DNA of 64,000 nt from Nipponacmea schrenckii (Eukaryota; Mollusca; Gastropoda; Lottiidae), in assembly GCA_030562195.1 (NCBI GenBank), contig JAUJPP010000007.1:20395769-20459768 (forward strand), given 5' to 3'. Positions 63,653-64,000 of this stretch are shown here, piece after piece (position 1 is the first letter of the stretch; each line of letters begins with the position of its first letter). The notes under the pieces were generated by a model. That model made no database searches. It saw only the letters and a list, made by a program, of their open reading frames with translations, and had not been told where the DNA came from. The position numbers and the translations under genes were made by a program.

Positions 63653-64000
63653 AATCTGTACTGATTTTTTTTTAATTGTGCTTTATTATTGGAACTTGAC
63701 GAGAATAACTTTTATTCAAAGACAATGGTATCCGAAAGATTTATTAGCAATAAAAGACAATTGGAACTTCACAGATGTGTTTGAAAGTGCTCTTTATATT
63801 TGACTAAAAGACTTGGCGCCAGAAGATTGAACTGAACTGAAGAAAGATTTTATCGATATTTTACATTGTTTTAATCTAGATTTTAATTTGAAATCACTTG
63901 TTAAATTTCCTTCACAGCTTTAAAGGGGTGTCACTCACTGATCCTATATATATATCTTTATACCTTATCACATTTATATAGAAACATGTTTTGGGCAAGT
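63653..64000 (+). other. HR3/ROR: ROR 3' untranslated region (partial)
   Basis: Sequence downstream of the TGA. An AATAAA at 63749-63754 is a candidate polyadenylation signal about 100 bp after the stop, but the transcript may extend past the window. Confidence 0.5.

Overview
The window is animal nuclear DNA: spliced genes with GT-AG introns, AT-rich intergenic sequence and many eukaryotic transposons. A mollusc is the best guess, probably a gastropod. The tandem-core repeats that end in an ACGG/CCGT microsatellite resemble the 'pearl'-type elements of molluscs, the nuclear receptor is of the invertebrate HR3/ROR type, and the giant low-complexity secreted proteins look like mollusc extracellular matrix or mucin-like proteins. 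The species assignment is inference; the eukaryotic features are directly visible.

Layout, left to right. 1-6442: the minus-strand first coding exon of a fatty-acid 2-hydroxylase-like gene (cytochrome b5 domain, 6155-6442). Its first intron runs off the left edge and carries a degenerate CR1/Jockey-like LINE (1126-4035) and a long inverted-repeat element (4612-5760). 6686-10554: a 1.93-kb tandem duplication. Each copy holds a Mutator-like non-autonomous element with about 270-bp terminal inverted repeats and a perfect 10-bp target-site duplication, and nested in that a TTAA-flanked miniature element. 10380-12369: a pearl/Helitron-like tandem-core element. 13242-14951: a 5'-truncated pogo/Tigger-type DDE transposase fused to an OTU-like cysteine protease domain and a C-terminal PHD finger. 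14995-16560: GACG-rich degenerate tandem repeats interrupted by an intact tRNA-derived SINE. 17953-18893: a small signal-anchored Lys/Asn-rich protein with a frame slip. 22127-23352: a decayed Thr/Ser/Pro mucin repeat on the plus strand.

24452-33810 and 42838-50334 hold two giant minus-strand genes for secreted, repetitive, almost cysteine-free proteins of about 2675 and 2272 residues. I reconstructed both from splice sites, and every intron is phase 0. The first has a separate 35-residue signal-peptide exon, Gly-Arg-Ile heptads, a Thr-Val-Lys-Pro mucin block and a pentatyrosine C-terminus. The second has a block of roughly 85 ten-residue repeats (consensus VPVDPVVTNH) and a cysteine-rich C-terminal cap exon. 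Between them lie a 5'-truncated LINE (35733-37430) and a second pearl-like element in the opposite orientation (39091-41282).

50822-51670 is a deleted hAT element with a perfect 8-bp target-site duplication. 55544-63652 is a complete ten-exon plus-strand gene for a ROR/HR3 nuclear receptor (426 residues, or 478 from an upstream in-frame ATG), with DNA-binding domain, hinge, ligand-binding domain and AF-2 helix. The genes do not form an operon-like unit. The strongest common theme is the minus-strand series of secreted low-complexity proteins, which may form an extracellular-matrix (shell, mucus or adhesive) locus; that function is inferred.
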